Assembly (NCBI GenBank): GCA_018292915.2 | Contig: JACVVK020000095.1 | Span: forward strand, 371,001-435,000 | Origin: Batillaria attramentaria | Taxonomy: Eukaryota > Mollusca > Gastropoda > Batillariidae | DNA: 64,000 nucleotides | Direction: 5' to 3' | Shown here: in pieces, positions 1 through 12,065 of the stretch | Position numbering within the stretch: the first letter of the stretch is position 1 | Layout: every line of letters begins with the position of its first letter | Notes under the pieces: generated by a model | Told to the model about the DNA's origin: nothing | Database searches by the model: none | The model's input: only the letters and a program-made list of their open reading frames with translations | Position numbers and translations under genes: made by a program

Positions 1-55
1 CTGTCAGAGATGCCGCGTGAAGTAAAGCACCTCGATCTGTCAGAGATGCCGCGTG
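1..55. repeat. edge of a 36-bp tandem repeat
   Basis: The 20-base block CTGTCAGAGATGCCGCGTGA occurs at the first base and again at 36, so the window opens inside the end of a tandem repeat with a 36-bp period. Only about one and a half units are visible. Confidence 0.6.
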
Positions 56-1671
56 ATGTATTTGGATTGCCTATCTATGTCAGCTTTCAAATGAAAGAAA
101 CACAAGTAGGCCTACGGACGTGGTGTAATTAGCTGTTACACCATATGACTTGGTTCAATACCGACGAGTATTTGCTCCATGCCGCAGATGAGCTTTAAGC
201 TTTATCATCCTTTTTTCTTTCATGTATGGTGCATTGTGAGAGCTTATCCGACTAAAAGCTGAAATCTACTTGTAATTTTCGGGGAATCGGCAACTGTACT
301 GGCAGTGCATAGCAGAAGCTCGGAGTGATCAGGAGATCAGTACGCGACAGAAATAAAGTGCACCTTCTTATGCTACCCATACAATGCCAGTTCACTCAAA
401 CCCACACAAAAACAAAAGTTCTAAACTTCGGATGAAGACTCAAACAAACCTGGTAACACTTTGAAGCAAATTAGAAATTTGCCAAATCAGTGCGAAACCT
501 AAACATACACAGCTCTGTTTACGTTGTAACAGCATGACAGCGTGATCTAGCGGCCGGGTTTTAGCTGCAAGGCTTGCACCCTCTCACCTCGGTTCTTACG
601 GAAATTCGTGAGTGTAGCTTATAATATTTTGAGTGCGTGTACAACGATTATAGGGTCCTTCCACTAACAGCTACATTTTATAATTGCCTGCATGATTCGA
701 ACGATTCAAGGAGCTTCGGTTGAATCAGAGATCTAGACTACAAGGAATACGCTTGCCTTCACAGCTGATAGCAGACGACATACAGTGACGAGACTAAATT
801 CTGCTTTGTGTCACGGGCTTTTGGTTGGAAAGCGTTGAAACTGGCTTCCATTTGAGTACACAGTGTGTTTTAGGTAACGCCTCATGTCGGTTGGAACTTC
901 AGCAGCGTTATTTGCACCTTGCAGCTTGCCTTGTTGGCCAGTCAAGTCAGCGAATTTTCAGGTTAGGCCGGTGCTCGATTCAACTTTTTGTGAACGGATT
1001 TTGGTTAGTGTTCGTTGAAACTGTCCGTGATGATTATGAGTAAGCAGTGCTTGTTAGGTGTCGGGTAAAGTCTTTTTTTTTCTTTCTTTCTTTTTTTTTT
1101 AACTAGAACAAGTAGTTGATGAAGTTCGGAACACCGATACCGAGCCGTAAACATGTTTCGATTTTACCGGCCGTGTTGACACAATAAGATCGGGGTGCCG
1201 CGCACCAGGCGTAGCAATACCTATTTCTGCGATTCTCTGCGAAAAGGTTCTATTTGTGTTCTTTCTATCTGTATAGATAAAACCTTGGTAAGGGACACAC
1301 CGAAATGGTTGTTATGTGATGTGTCACATGGGTTATTTTCACTAGTGAGATCCTGCACTTATACAACGGGAGAGATCAAAGGGAAAATGCCGGTAATGGA
1401 TGATAAATATTTTTCAAAGTCCGTGCCCTCTATTACGTGAAATACACCACACTCTTTTCTTGACTTGGACCGAATAATTGCGAGTTTATCGACCGGAAAA
1501 AACAACAACTGCTCGTTAAAACTCGCAGTTTTTCGGTCGAAATCAACAAACTCGTGTGGCGTATTTTCCGTAATCGGGGACACCTCATTGTGAAAACTCT
1601 ATATAAATGGCACCCATCTAAGGCGAAATGATGATTCAAAATATGAACGAAATCTCCTGAATAAGAACAGT
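56..1671. other. non-coding stretch, no gene seen
   Basis: Single-copy-looking sequence upstream of the JmjC gene. No open frame here has a recognisable domain or good splice-site context. A pyrimidine run lies near 1,071-1,100. Confidence 0.5.
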
Positions 1672-1754
1672 TGAGTGAGTGAGTGAGTGAGTGAGTGAGT
1701 GAGTGAGTGAGAGTGAGTGAGTGAGTGAGTGAGTGAGTGAGTGAGTGAGTGAGT
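1672..1754. repeat. (GAGT)n microsatellite
   Basis: Tetranucleotide GAGT/GTGA repeat of about twenty units with one interruption near 1,710. The tract is multi-frame open, which creates meaningless THSL-type reading frames on the minus strand. Confidence 0.95.
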
Positions 1755-1990
1755 GCTTGAGAGACTTACTGAGCAACAAGGGTGGCAGTGATCACAATCA
1801 ACCGTAATGTCGTCATGGTGACCGGCTTCTCGTATCTGTGGTTTCAGTGTCTCAGTAGAATTTATCCGTCCATAGATTTTATACACGAAGTCTGTGTGTA
1901 AACCTTCCTTGGCCCACTTCGGCTCACGTGCTTATCTTGTCAGTCGTACAGAGCGTGCTGTTTGAAATGCCATCATGTGAAGACATCAAT

Positions 1991-2999
1991 CTCTTACTCA
2001 GAGCCCGCCCTCTTACTGACAGCCCCTCCTCTTACTGACGGCCCCTCCTGTTACTGACATCCCCTCCTGTTACTGACGGCCCCTCTTACTGACAGCCCCT
2101 CCTCTTACTGACAGCCCCTCCTGTTACTGACAGCCCCTCCTGTTACCGACAGCCCCTCCTGTTACTGACGGCTCTTCCTCTTACTGACAGCTCCTTTTAC
2201 TGACAGCCCCTCTTACTGACAGCCCCTCCTCTTATTGACAGCCCCTCCTCTTACTGACGGCCCCTCTTACTGACAGCCCCTCCTCTTATTGACAGCCCCT
2301 CCTCTTACTGACAGCCCCATCCTCTTACTGACAGCCCCTCCTGTTACTGACAGCCCCTCCTCTTACTGACAGCCCCTCCGCTTACTGACAGCCCCTCCTG
2401 TTACTGACAGCCCCTCCTCTTACTGACAGACCCTTCTCTTACTGACAGCTCCTTCTCTTACTGACAGCCCCTCCTCTTACTGACGGCCCCACTTACTGAC
2501 AGCCCCTCCTCTTATTGACAGCCCCTCCTCTTACTGACAGCCCCTCCTCTTAGTGACAGCCCCTCCGCTTACTGACAGCCCCTCCTGTTACCGACAGCCC
2601 CTCCTCTTACTGACAGACCCTTCTGTTACTGACAGCCCCTCCTCTTACTGACGGCCCCTCTTACTGACAGCCCCTCCTGTTACTGACAGCCCCTCCGCTT
2701 ACTGACAGCCCCTCCTGTTACTGACAGCCCCTCCTCTTACTGACAGACCCTTCTCTTACTGACAGCTCCTTCTCTTACTGACAGTCCCTCCTCTTACTGA
2801 CGGCCCCTCCGCTTTCTGGCGGCCCCTCCGCTTTCTGGCGGCCCCTCCTCCGGCCCCTCCTCCAGCCCCTCCTCTTACTCACAGCCCCTTCTCTTACTGG
2901 CGGCCCCTTCTCCTACTGACGACCCCTCCTCTTATGACAGACCCTTCTCTTACCGACAGCCCCTCCTCTTACCGACAGCCCCTCCTCTTACTGACCCGT
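1991..2999. repeat. 19-bp minisatellite, about 1 kb
   Basis: Roughly fifty head-to-tail copies of a 19-bp unit with consensus AGCCCCTCCTCTTACTGAC. Variants (CTGTTACTG, CGCTTACTG, CCCTTCTCT) recur at intervals, which suggests higher-order amplification. The strand is strongly pyrimidine-rich. No open frame runs through it. Confidence 0.95.
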
Positions 3000-3312
3000 C
3001 ACGGTCGTGTCATGTCATGGGGATGGGGGCGGGAGGGGGGGGGGGCTTCACTGGACAGGAGCAATGGATTTGGTTGGGATATTTCTTTTTACAAAAAGGT
3101 TTCCCTTTGCCAATCTTCGGCAAAATGGACAGGCGTAGAGTTTATTTGTTGAGATTTTCATAACTGTGCTTACTCCTCAGCTGTGTCATGTCCGCTATGC
3201 CCTTGCCATCTTTTAGTTTAGATTTCTTAGTTTAGTAGCATAGTATTAGACTTGGACATCACACATTACTTTAGGATCTGTGTTTAATATGTCTAGATAA
3301 ATTAATGTAGGT

Positions 3313-3314
<2 letters not shown>

Positions 3315-3373
<59 letters not shown>

Positions 3374-3432
3374 CCAGAAGAAAATTTTCTGCCATCGACA
3401 GACAATAAAGTTATATTGAATTGAATTGAAAC
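3315..3432 (+). repeat. (GT)n plus LINE-like 3' tail
   Basis: A (GT)n run (3,315-3,371) is followed by a short segment ending in AATAAAGTTATATTGAATTG and TTGAA-type repeats. Endings of this kind (AATAAA plus a short A/T-rich tandem tail) are typical of 5'-truncated retroposon copies. Assignment to a family is not possible from this fragment. Confidence 0.45.
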
Positions 3433-3703
3433 AGGCCATTAGCAGTAGAAACAACGACCTCTACAATCTGTCATTGACCTACATCCTAGGATCATGAACT
3501 GATGGCTGGACTTGGAATCATGAATATTCAGAAAACTGAATGGCTTGCTGACGTGATCAGACGTAAGGAACAATGACGTCTTTAGAAATTTTGCGTCATT
3601 CTAAGTACTTATACAGTCAAAGAAGCAACGGTGTTAATTCAGAAGCTACTTTGAAAGGCACGACTCGCGTGATCAATCTTCACAACGATGTGATGGGCCT
3701 CTC

Positions 3704-4215
3704 ATGTCCGCTCTAGTCACCAGGATGACATTATCGTCAGTACTGAAGAAAATCCTTGTGGTAGCGGGTCTTGCCGTCATCCTGAAAGCTGTCAGGTTCT
3801 CAGGGGTGAATGGCACCCACGCAGAAGATTACTTGAGGGCTAAAGAGACTGACAATATCGTCAAATCAACACACGCCAACGGAGGTTGGGACCTACCCGA
3901 CACGGAAACTCTTCAAAAACTGTACACCTCCAAGTGCAATGTCATGCGGATCTCAGTAAAAGATCTAGATCCAGAAAGGTTTGAAAAGGAGTTCCGGTAC
4001 AAAACTCCCGTGATAGTCACTTTTCCCAACGGTGCCGCAGACTGGACTTGGCCTGAAGTATGGAGCCAGAGTTATCTAAGAAAGAATTACGGACAGAAGA
4101 AGACACGCTCAGGTGTTTCTCAGTTCATCGCCCTGACTGGTTACGGGAGTGAGGTGCATTCTTTTACTGAATTCACCGACAGACGCATGAGACAGACCGA
4201 GGACACTGAGGACAG
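3704..4215 (+). CDS. JmjC-TPR gene exon 1
   Basis: Encodes residues 1-170: a signal anchor, then a lumenal region with RISVKDLDPERFEKEF and PVIVTFPNG, the typical N-terminal cupin-like part of JMJD8 and related small JmjC proteins. It ends at CAG|GTGAGT in phase 2. A read-through frame would stop immediately after the donor. Confidence 0.88.
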
Positions 4216-5802
4216 GTGAGTGTAAGGAAGCTTGACTTGTAACTGCAGTGTCAGTTATTACTGAGCGGATGTCAACCAAACTCTGGTGATAACGGCCCTT
4301 GATACTAGGCAGTGTCTGAAAGATAACTTACGTAAATCCTTTCAAGGTCAAAGTCACGTAAGTCATGTCAGATTCTCTGTGACTGCAATAGTTTACGAAC
4401 ATTTAGGCGGATTTCAACCAAACTTCAGTTCATGATAGCCCTTGACGATAGGCATCGAGTGCCACAAACAACTTCACTTCCTTGAGGTCACAGGTCACGT
4501 CGACCTTGAAATACAATCCGTTAGTTGTGTCGATGTTCGTACTTTGACAGCCAAGTCCACTGCACTGAAAAAGCTGAAAAGCATTGCATTGCCGTATAAA
4601 TTATATCAAAATGCGTGGCTTATTTTTGGAAAGAAACGATTTTTCAGTGGTTTTTACATGAAAAAGCATGCTGATTCCAAATCCGACGAATGCAAGACTG
4701 TAAATGTTGACGGTTTTGAAAGAGAGGCTGAAATTCAACAGGGCCGACAAGAAACTTACATTGCTTCTTTTTACCGCCTACATGAGGTACGGTAACTAAC
4801 TTTTCGCCCAAAACCAGAGATTTTGAGTGGTTTCCATATGAGAAAAGGGTGCTGATTCCGAATCCGACGAGTGCCAGACTGTAAAAGTTACGCATATCGA
4901 AGGAGATGCTAAAATTCAAAATGGCCGCCCAAACATTAAAACGCGTTGTAATGAAAATTGTACAACTTATTGTTCAAAAGAAACGAAGTGTTTAAAAGGT
5001 TTTCACATGAAAAAGGATGCTGATTCCGAATCCGACGAGTGCCACACAGTAAAATTTAGCATTTTGAAATAGAGGCTGAAAATCGAAACTGACGCCAAAA
5101 ACTGTAAACGCGTTGCTTGTCCGCAAAAAAATGAAAATCAAGAATTCTTTCTTTGACAGAAATGGGTTTTTTTAAAGCGGTGTCTATGAGATCAAAGGAC
5201 ACAGAATCCGATTCTGATGAGTGCCAGACTGGAAATATTGAACATTTTGAAAGAGGCTGAAATTCTCAAAATGACCGCCCAACATCATGAAACGCGTAGT
5301 TTTGCCGCATAAATGAAAACCGATAACTTATTTTCTGAAAGAAACGTGATATTTCCGCGGTTTTTGTATGAAAAATGGGTGATGATTCCGATTCTGATGA
5401 ATTACATACTGTAAATGATGAAAATTTTGAAAGAGATGCTGAAATTCACAAACGCCTAAAAAGAAACTGCATTGCATTTTTTTTGCCGAATATATGAAAA
5501 GCAAGAACTTCTTTTCGGAAAAACACGAGATTTTCCTGTGGTTTCTTTATGCGAAAAGTGTGCTGATTCTGATTCCGAAGAGTGCTAAACTGTTATTGTT
5601 TCGCATTTTGAAAGAGAGGCTGAAATTCAACATGACCGCCCCCTCCACCAATAAATAAATTAAAAAAAAATTAAATTAAAAAATAATAACACGCGTTGTA
5701 TTCTTGCATATATGAACAAGATGGCCACCAGCCCAATATGTTGTTTCCATTTAATCACCTGCTGTCGTCACGGTCGTTCTTTTTTAATGCCATGTATTCG
5801 GG

Positions 5803-5896
<94 letters not shown>

Positions 5897-8800
5897 GAAA
5901 CAACTGACCGGGCTTGTCAGACCAATCTTGGTTTTGGAAGAGAGACGTCAAGTTGTTTTCTTTGAAATCTATGACGTTTTCCTCATTGGGATGACGCATA
6001 ATACATTTGACGTAATAACTTTGACTCGAATACAATTCTTGCAATGAAAGCAGCCCCATGAAAATTGAAGTGTTGCTGCTGCGCAGTGTAAAGATCGAAT
6101 TTATACCGGCACAATGTGTTTAACAGACAAGTCTGCGCGGCGAACGTTTTTTCACTATCTGTTATGTCTGCTGCGCGCGCGCGCACACAGACACACACAG
6201 ACATACGCGCGCGCGCACGCACGCGCGCACGCACACAGACTTGCGCGAGCCGCGTTTGTGCATGTGCTCCATTGAGACCTATGTGGTGTTCTCTCACTCT
6301 ACTATGCTATTGAGTGAGAGTCAGTGGGAAAAACAAAGCTCACTACATCAATGAAACTCCCGCTTTCCCCGTCTATAAATAGAGAACTTCCGAAAAGTGA
6401 CGACACACCCCCAAGAAATGCCAGCATCACGTCAAACATGACGTCCGCAAACTGACGCTGATACAGTTTTGCGTCAGTGCGCGTGTGCCTTTTCTGCGAT
6501 GTTTGTGAGGCGTGTGGCTTGTGTAGAGGAAATATGCTTCGAGTACAAATTTTCGAGTAAACTGACGATAACGGCTGCAGTGAATTTTTCTAATTTTTTT
6601 TGTATATTTTTTATGGCACCCCAGGCTCATTATCTATGTATAGTAGGAGCGATTTTGAGATCTAAAGTGTGTTCACCAGCACTTTCATCAGGTACGGCTT
6701 ACGCCAAAAGTATAAAAGCGACAACCTCCAAAATTCACTCAGTTAAGAGTCCGTATTCATGCTATCTATGTCCAAAAAATGGAGTGGTTTAGATAAATAT
6801 TCCGCCTTTAAACGCCAGAAAGCCACTTTTTTTTTTAAAAGGGCGATAACTCGCAAATCATGTGTGCAATCGTACCTGGATCGGGCCTTCTATTCAACAA
6901 TCTTGATTCATTTAGAAACCCCAAATTTGAAATCGATCGGTTCAGTATTTTCGGAGAAATAGGCATCTGAACTGGGTTCACATGCAATGTCAACTCAGGC
7001 TCGGTTTACATGAAAACTATAAGAGCGACCATTTTCTAGTAGTGATTCTGTTCAGAGTCCGTATTCAAGCTATCTACTGCCAAACAATTGAGTGATTTAA
7101 ATAAATATTACGCCTGTGAACGAAAGACAACCAACTTGTCTCAAAAGGGCGATAACTCCCAAATCACTTAAGCAATCATCACACGCTTGGTTCCTCTAAT
7201 GTAACATTTTGATATATTTGGATACCCCAAATTTGAAGCCATTCGGTTAAGTATTTTCGAAGAAACGGGCCCGGACACAATTCACACACACACATACACA
7301 CAGACGGCACTCACTGAGGAGGAGAAGCGCGTTCGGTGCACCATACATGTCAGCATCGAGTTACACTTGCAAAATCGTCTCTGCGGGAGATCGGCAGTGA
7401 CGTGCGTTTGTACCAAAGATGCTTGCCTATGAACGTGGAAATTTTAGCCCGTCCTATGATGATGTTTCCATTACTATGGAAACAACATAAAAACGATAAC
7501 TTCTTTTTGTTAAAAGAACATGTCTTTTCTCACTGTCTTGTCTGACAGAAGCTGAATCTAAATATCATTCATTTCCAATCGACATTGTGTACCCCTGCCG
7601 TTTTCACTTCACTTGCCCTCTTCGAATCGGGTTTTACCGGGCGAGTCCACTTTAAAGACGGCGGGAAAAGAGTGTCGAAAGCCCTGGCGTCAGTACTCAG
7701 TAGCACAGTAAAACATTTTCTGACGCAGTCAATGTTCCCCGTGCAAAAGTAGATCAGTCTTTTGACATACATTGTCTTCCTTGCCAGAAGGGCTCCGGGA
7801 TGATTCTATTTGCTGGAATTACAAAATTTGCCCAACATTTCCAGTTTGGCACCCGACGAATATCTAAAGAGACGTGATGGACCTTCACAAATCTGCAAAA
7901 AAAAAAACAAAAAAAAAACCCTCATACAGTACTCCTCGCTTAAGGTGACCCCCCACGGGACCAAAAAATTTGTTGATCTTATCCGAGGGGCACCTTAAAC
8001 GGTCCTCTGATAAGATCAACTACCAGTAAAAAACTTGATCTTATCCGAGGAGCTCAATATTTGGCGATTATGTCATTTTTTCACATTTTAGACTGAGACT
8101 TTCCGCCAAATTATGTAATTCTCCACACACACACACACACACATACACACACACACACACGCACACGCACGCACGCAAATGCATATACATCTATGATAAA
8201 ATAAAAAAAAATAAAAGAACGCCCCAAGACAGTTACTGAGTTTATTTGCAGACAACCGTACACGAATTTTTCACCTCTGTGTGCGCCACGGCACAGATTT
8301 TATCTATAGTGAATGTCATCATTATTTATGACGATTTTTGGTCCTCCTAAAAAGTCGTCAACATTGAGATCTGTTGGCAGTTTTCTTGTGCGTCTGACCA
8401 CAATATTGAGATATTTCAATAATCATGTAGGGTAAGGTCAACTGTGGCAACACGCCCCTTCAGTAGGGGACTCGGCAGATCACAGTTACACCTGTCTAAA
8501 CCCATGGGTTTCACTCTGTCAAAGTGATTCCCGTGTGTATTACAGAGTGTCACATAACGTGGATGCTGGTTGCCCGCGACAGGTGTTCTAGGTTGGAATG
8601 CCAGCCACCTGTACAGCCAGCCATCCTCCGCGTTATCAGGGGCCGGAGGAGAGAACATGTAGAGAGGGCGCTTGGTCACCTGGGCGAATGCATACATTTC
8701 ACAGGTGCCGGCCCACTTTTTTTCTTTGCGCATCAACCTCACGTATTTCTCCACCCCGGCTCGGCCCCCTTCAATATATTTCTGATATACACAAGGATTG

Positions 8801-9416
8801 TCTTCAATTTCTTTGCAAACGCTCTGCCGCCACTGCCCGTGGGTCTCCTCCGTCTGGTCCATTTCTTTCGCCACAGCCCGGAAGAAGCAGTTGCCATCCG
8901 CTAAGATGTAATCAATGGTTCTCCCGTCTGAAAACAAAACAAAACAAAAACTAGTTTATTCTTTAGGAATTATAGAAAGTTCCAGTACAATACAAATCCT
9001 AAAAATACTTTAGTGCGATCAATGACAATCTAATTCACACACTAACAAACCTGCACACTAGCATTTGCTCAAACACTGACATTGCACACAGACGCTCTCT
9101 CTCTCTCATCAGTATGAACATGTACTAAATTAACCCCACTCCCCAACCCCACACCCCTCCTCTCAAAAAAAAAAAACAACAGACCTGCTGCCAGTGCTTT
9201 ATCCAAGGACTCGTATACACGGTATGATGGTCGGTCCCTTGAGAATGAATCCTGAGGTGCCGATCTGCATTTTGCTAGTTCTCCATCAGCAGCCTGTTTG
9301 AATGAGCAAATGACCACAACACGACTAAGTCAGAAAGAACTGAAACCGCGCTGCAAGAAGAAAAGGAAAACTGGGCGTGCAATTACTGTACAATGCTTTC
9401 AGAGAGAGAGAGAGAG

Positions 9417-9504
<88 letters not shown>

Positions 9505-12006
9505 CATTGCTGAGAAAGGTTTCACAACTTACCAAATTGCCAGGCTGCGGCTGACTGATTTGTTCTTCCTCCTCTAACGTTGCTCCATAGCCTTGACTCT
9601 TCTCCTCTGCTTTTTCTCTCCGATCTTCCGTCTTTCCTCCATAGTCCTGTACATTCATCTTTCCTTCATAGTCCTGACTCCCCTCATCCGTTGTCTCTTC
9701 ATAGTCCTGACTCCCTTCATTCATCTTTCGTCCATAGTCCTGTCTCCCCTCATTCATCTTTCCTCCATAGTCCTGACTCCCCTCATTCATCTTTCCTTCA
9801 TAGTCCTGACTCCCCTCATCCGTTGTCTCTTCATAGTCCTGACTCCCCTCATTCATCTCTCCTTCATAGTCCTGACTCCCCTCATCCGTTGTCTCTTCAT
9901 AGTCCTGACTCCCCTCATTCATCTCTCCTCCATAGTACTGACTCCCCTCATTCATCTTTCCTTCATAGTCCTGACTCCCCTCATCCGTTGTCTCTTCATA
10001 GTCCTGACTCCCCTCATTCATCTTTCCTTCATAGTCCTGACTCCCCTCATTCATCTCTCCTCCATAGTCCTGACTCCCCTCATTCATCTTTCCTCCACAG
10101 TCCTGACTCCCACAGACGTAGCCTGAGTCTTCTGTGTTTCTTCCGTGTCTTTGTTTTGTTTCGTTGACCTCCTCATTGCCCTCTGGCTCTTCTGTTGTAT
10201 GAGAGAAAAAGTGTGTAATAGTTGATTGCCTTCGAGTATTCATTATATGTTGCTCAAAAGTCTCTTTAAAGTGTAAGAATGGCTTTTCAACGACACCAGT
10301 GCCATCTGACTGCATGAGGTAAAGCTGCAACTTTCGCACACACTCAGAGGCCTCGCGTCGAGTGATGACATCTTCAGGGTTCCCGCAGTTGTCTTCATCG
10401 GATTCTCCTTCTTCTTCATCCACGGCGTCTTCGGAAAAAGGCCCGGTGGTTCTTGATGTTAACGGCTTTTGTGGAGTGAGGGTTTCTTCAGGTACTGTAG
10501 CAGGGATGTTTTCGTCAACACCAATATAGTCAGAGACTGAGATGTTGTATTCTTTGAACATCCTTTCAAGAATAGGTTCCGAGATGGCTGTTAAGTCCAC
10601 ATCCACATCAAAGTCGTCCATGCTTGTCTTGTCTTCATCGGCAGTGAAACCAGCCTTTGTGAAGCAATTTGCTATGGTTGTCTGCGTGACCTTGTCCCAT
10701 GACGATTTGAGTGTCGTGACTGCATCCAGTAATGTAATCTGAAACTCTGTGTACTCTCCTCCCTCATCAATGTGACGAATCAGCCTCATCAGAGTTTGGT
10801 TTCTGTAATGAACTTTCATGCTCCGAATGATACCTTGATCACAGGGCTGAAGTTTACAGGTGGCGGCCGGGGGCAGGAAAAGGACCTGTGTCGCTTTCAA
10901 GTCCATCGCGGCATCCTTGGGGTGGGCTGGGCAATTGTCCAGGACTAGTAGCACCTTCCGTTGCTGGGCAGCCATGGAGCAGTCGAAGGCCCTTAACCAC
11001 TGCCTAAACTCTTCTGATGTCATCCAAGCATTCTTATTTGATGAGTAATTCAAAGGCAGATTTTTGACGCCTTTGAAACATCGCGGGTTTTTATATTTCC
11101 CGATTGTCAGAAGGGGGTATTTCTCGCTGCCATCCATATTAGCACAAACCATGACTGTAACTCGTTCTTTGGACCTCTTTCGTCCTTGACAGGTGTCGTT
11201 TTTCAAAGATAAAGTTCTGTGGGGCAATGCCCTCCAGAATACCCCCGTCTCATCTGCGTTGAACACGTCCTTTGGTTGGAACTTAGCAAGTGTCGGGGTA
11301 AGAACGTCTTGTACCCATTTATCTGCGGAGACTTCATCTACTGAGAGTTTTTCCCCACAGATGAGTTTGAAGGTGATATCGTGCCTCTTCTTGAAACGGT
11401 GTATCCATCCTTCGGTACACGCCCAGTCATAAGTTCCATGTTTATGGGCAAATTCTTCTGCTTTTGTCTTCAGGACTGGTCCAGTGACAGGGACATTGCG
11501 TGCTCTGGCATGGAGAAACCACTTCATCAGGTCATCTTCTACAGCAGAAAATTTGGATGTTCTGATTCTCGCCTTGTGCACATCTGTCAGTCCGCCGTAA
11601 AACAGATCCTTGTGTTTTTCTTTTTCATTTAGGACTTTAGTCACGGTTGATGGGGAGATCCCAAAGTCGGCTGCAAGTTGTTTTCTTGATTTTGGAGGGG
11701 TTTCTTCGGATGCATTAATCATATCGATTTTCCTCTTCAAAGAGAACACTGTGCTTGTTTTCGCTTTTGCCATTGTGTGAAATCTTTCCGGCCTGACTCA
11801 CTGGAAACAAAAAGTACTCCTCGCTTAAGGTGACCCCCCACGGGACCAAAATTTTTTTTGATCTTATCCGAGGGGCACGCTAAACAGTCCTCTGATAAGA
11901 TCAACTACCAGTAAAAAACTTGATCTTATCCGAGGAGCTCAATATTTGGCGATTATGTCATTTTTTTCACATTTTAGACTAAAGACTTTCCGCCAAAATA
12001 TGTAAT

Positions 12007-12065
<59 letters not shown>

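Noticed and set aside
9383..9532. C-terminal poly(Val-Cys) extension of the transposase ORF as real protein
   Set aside because: A perfect GTAAGT donor precedes it and the downstream exons continue in phase. The extension is only the (CA)n tract of the intron read in frame.
9580..10167. 195-codon + strand frame with HSPDSPHSS repeats as a gene
   Set aside because: It is the antisense shadow of the 33-bp coding minisatellite in the transposase gene.
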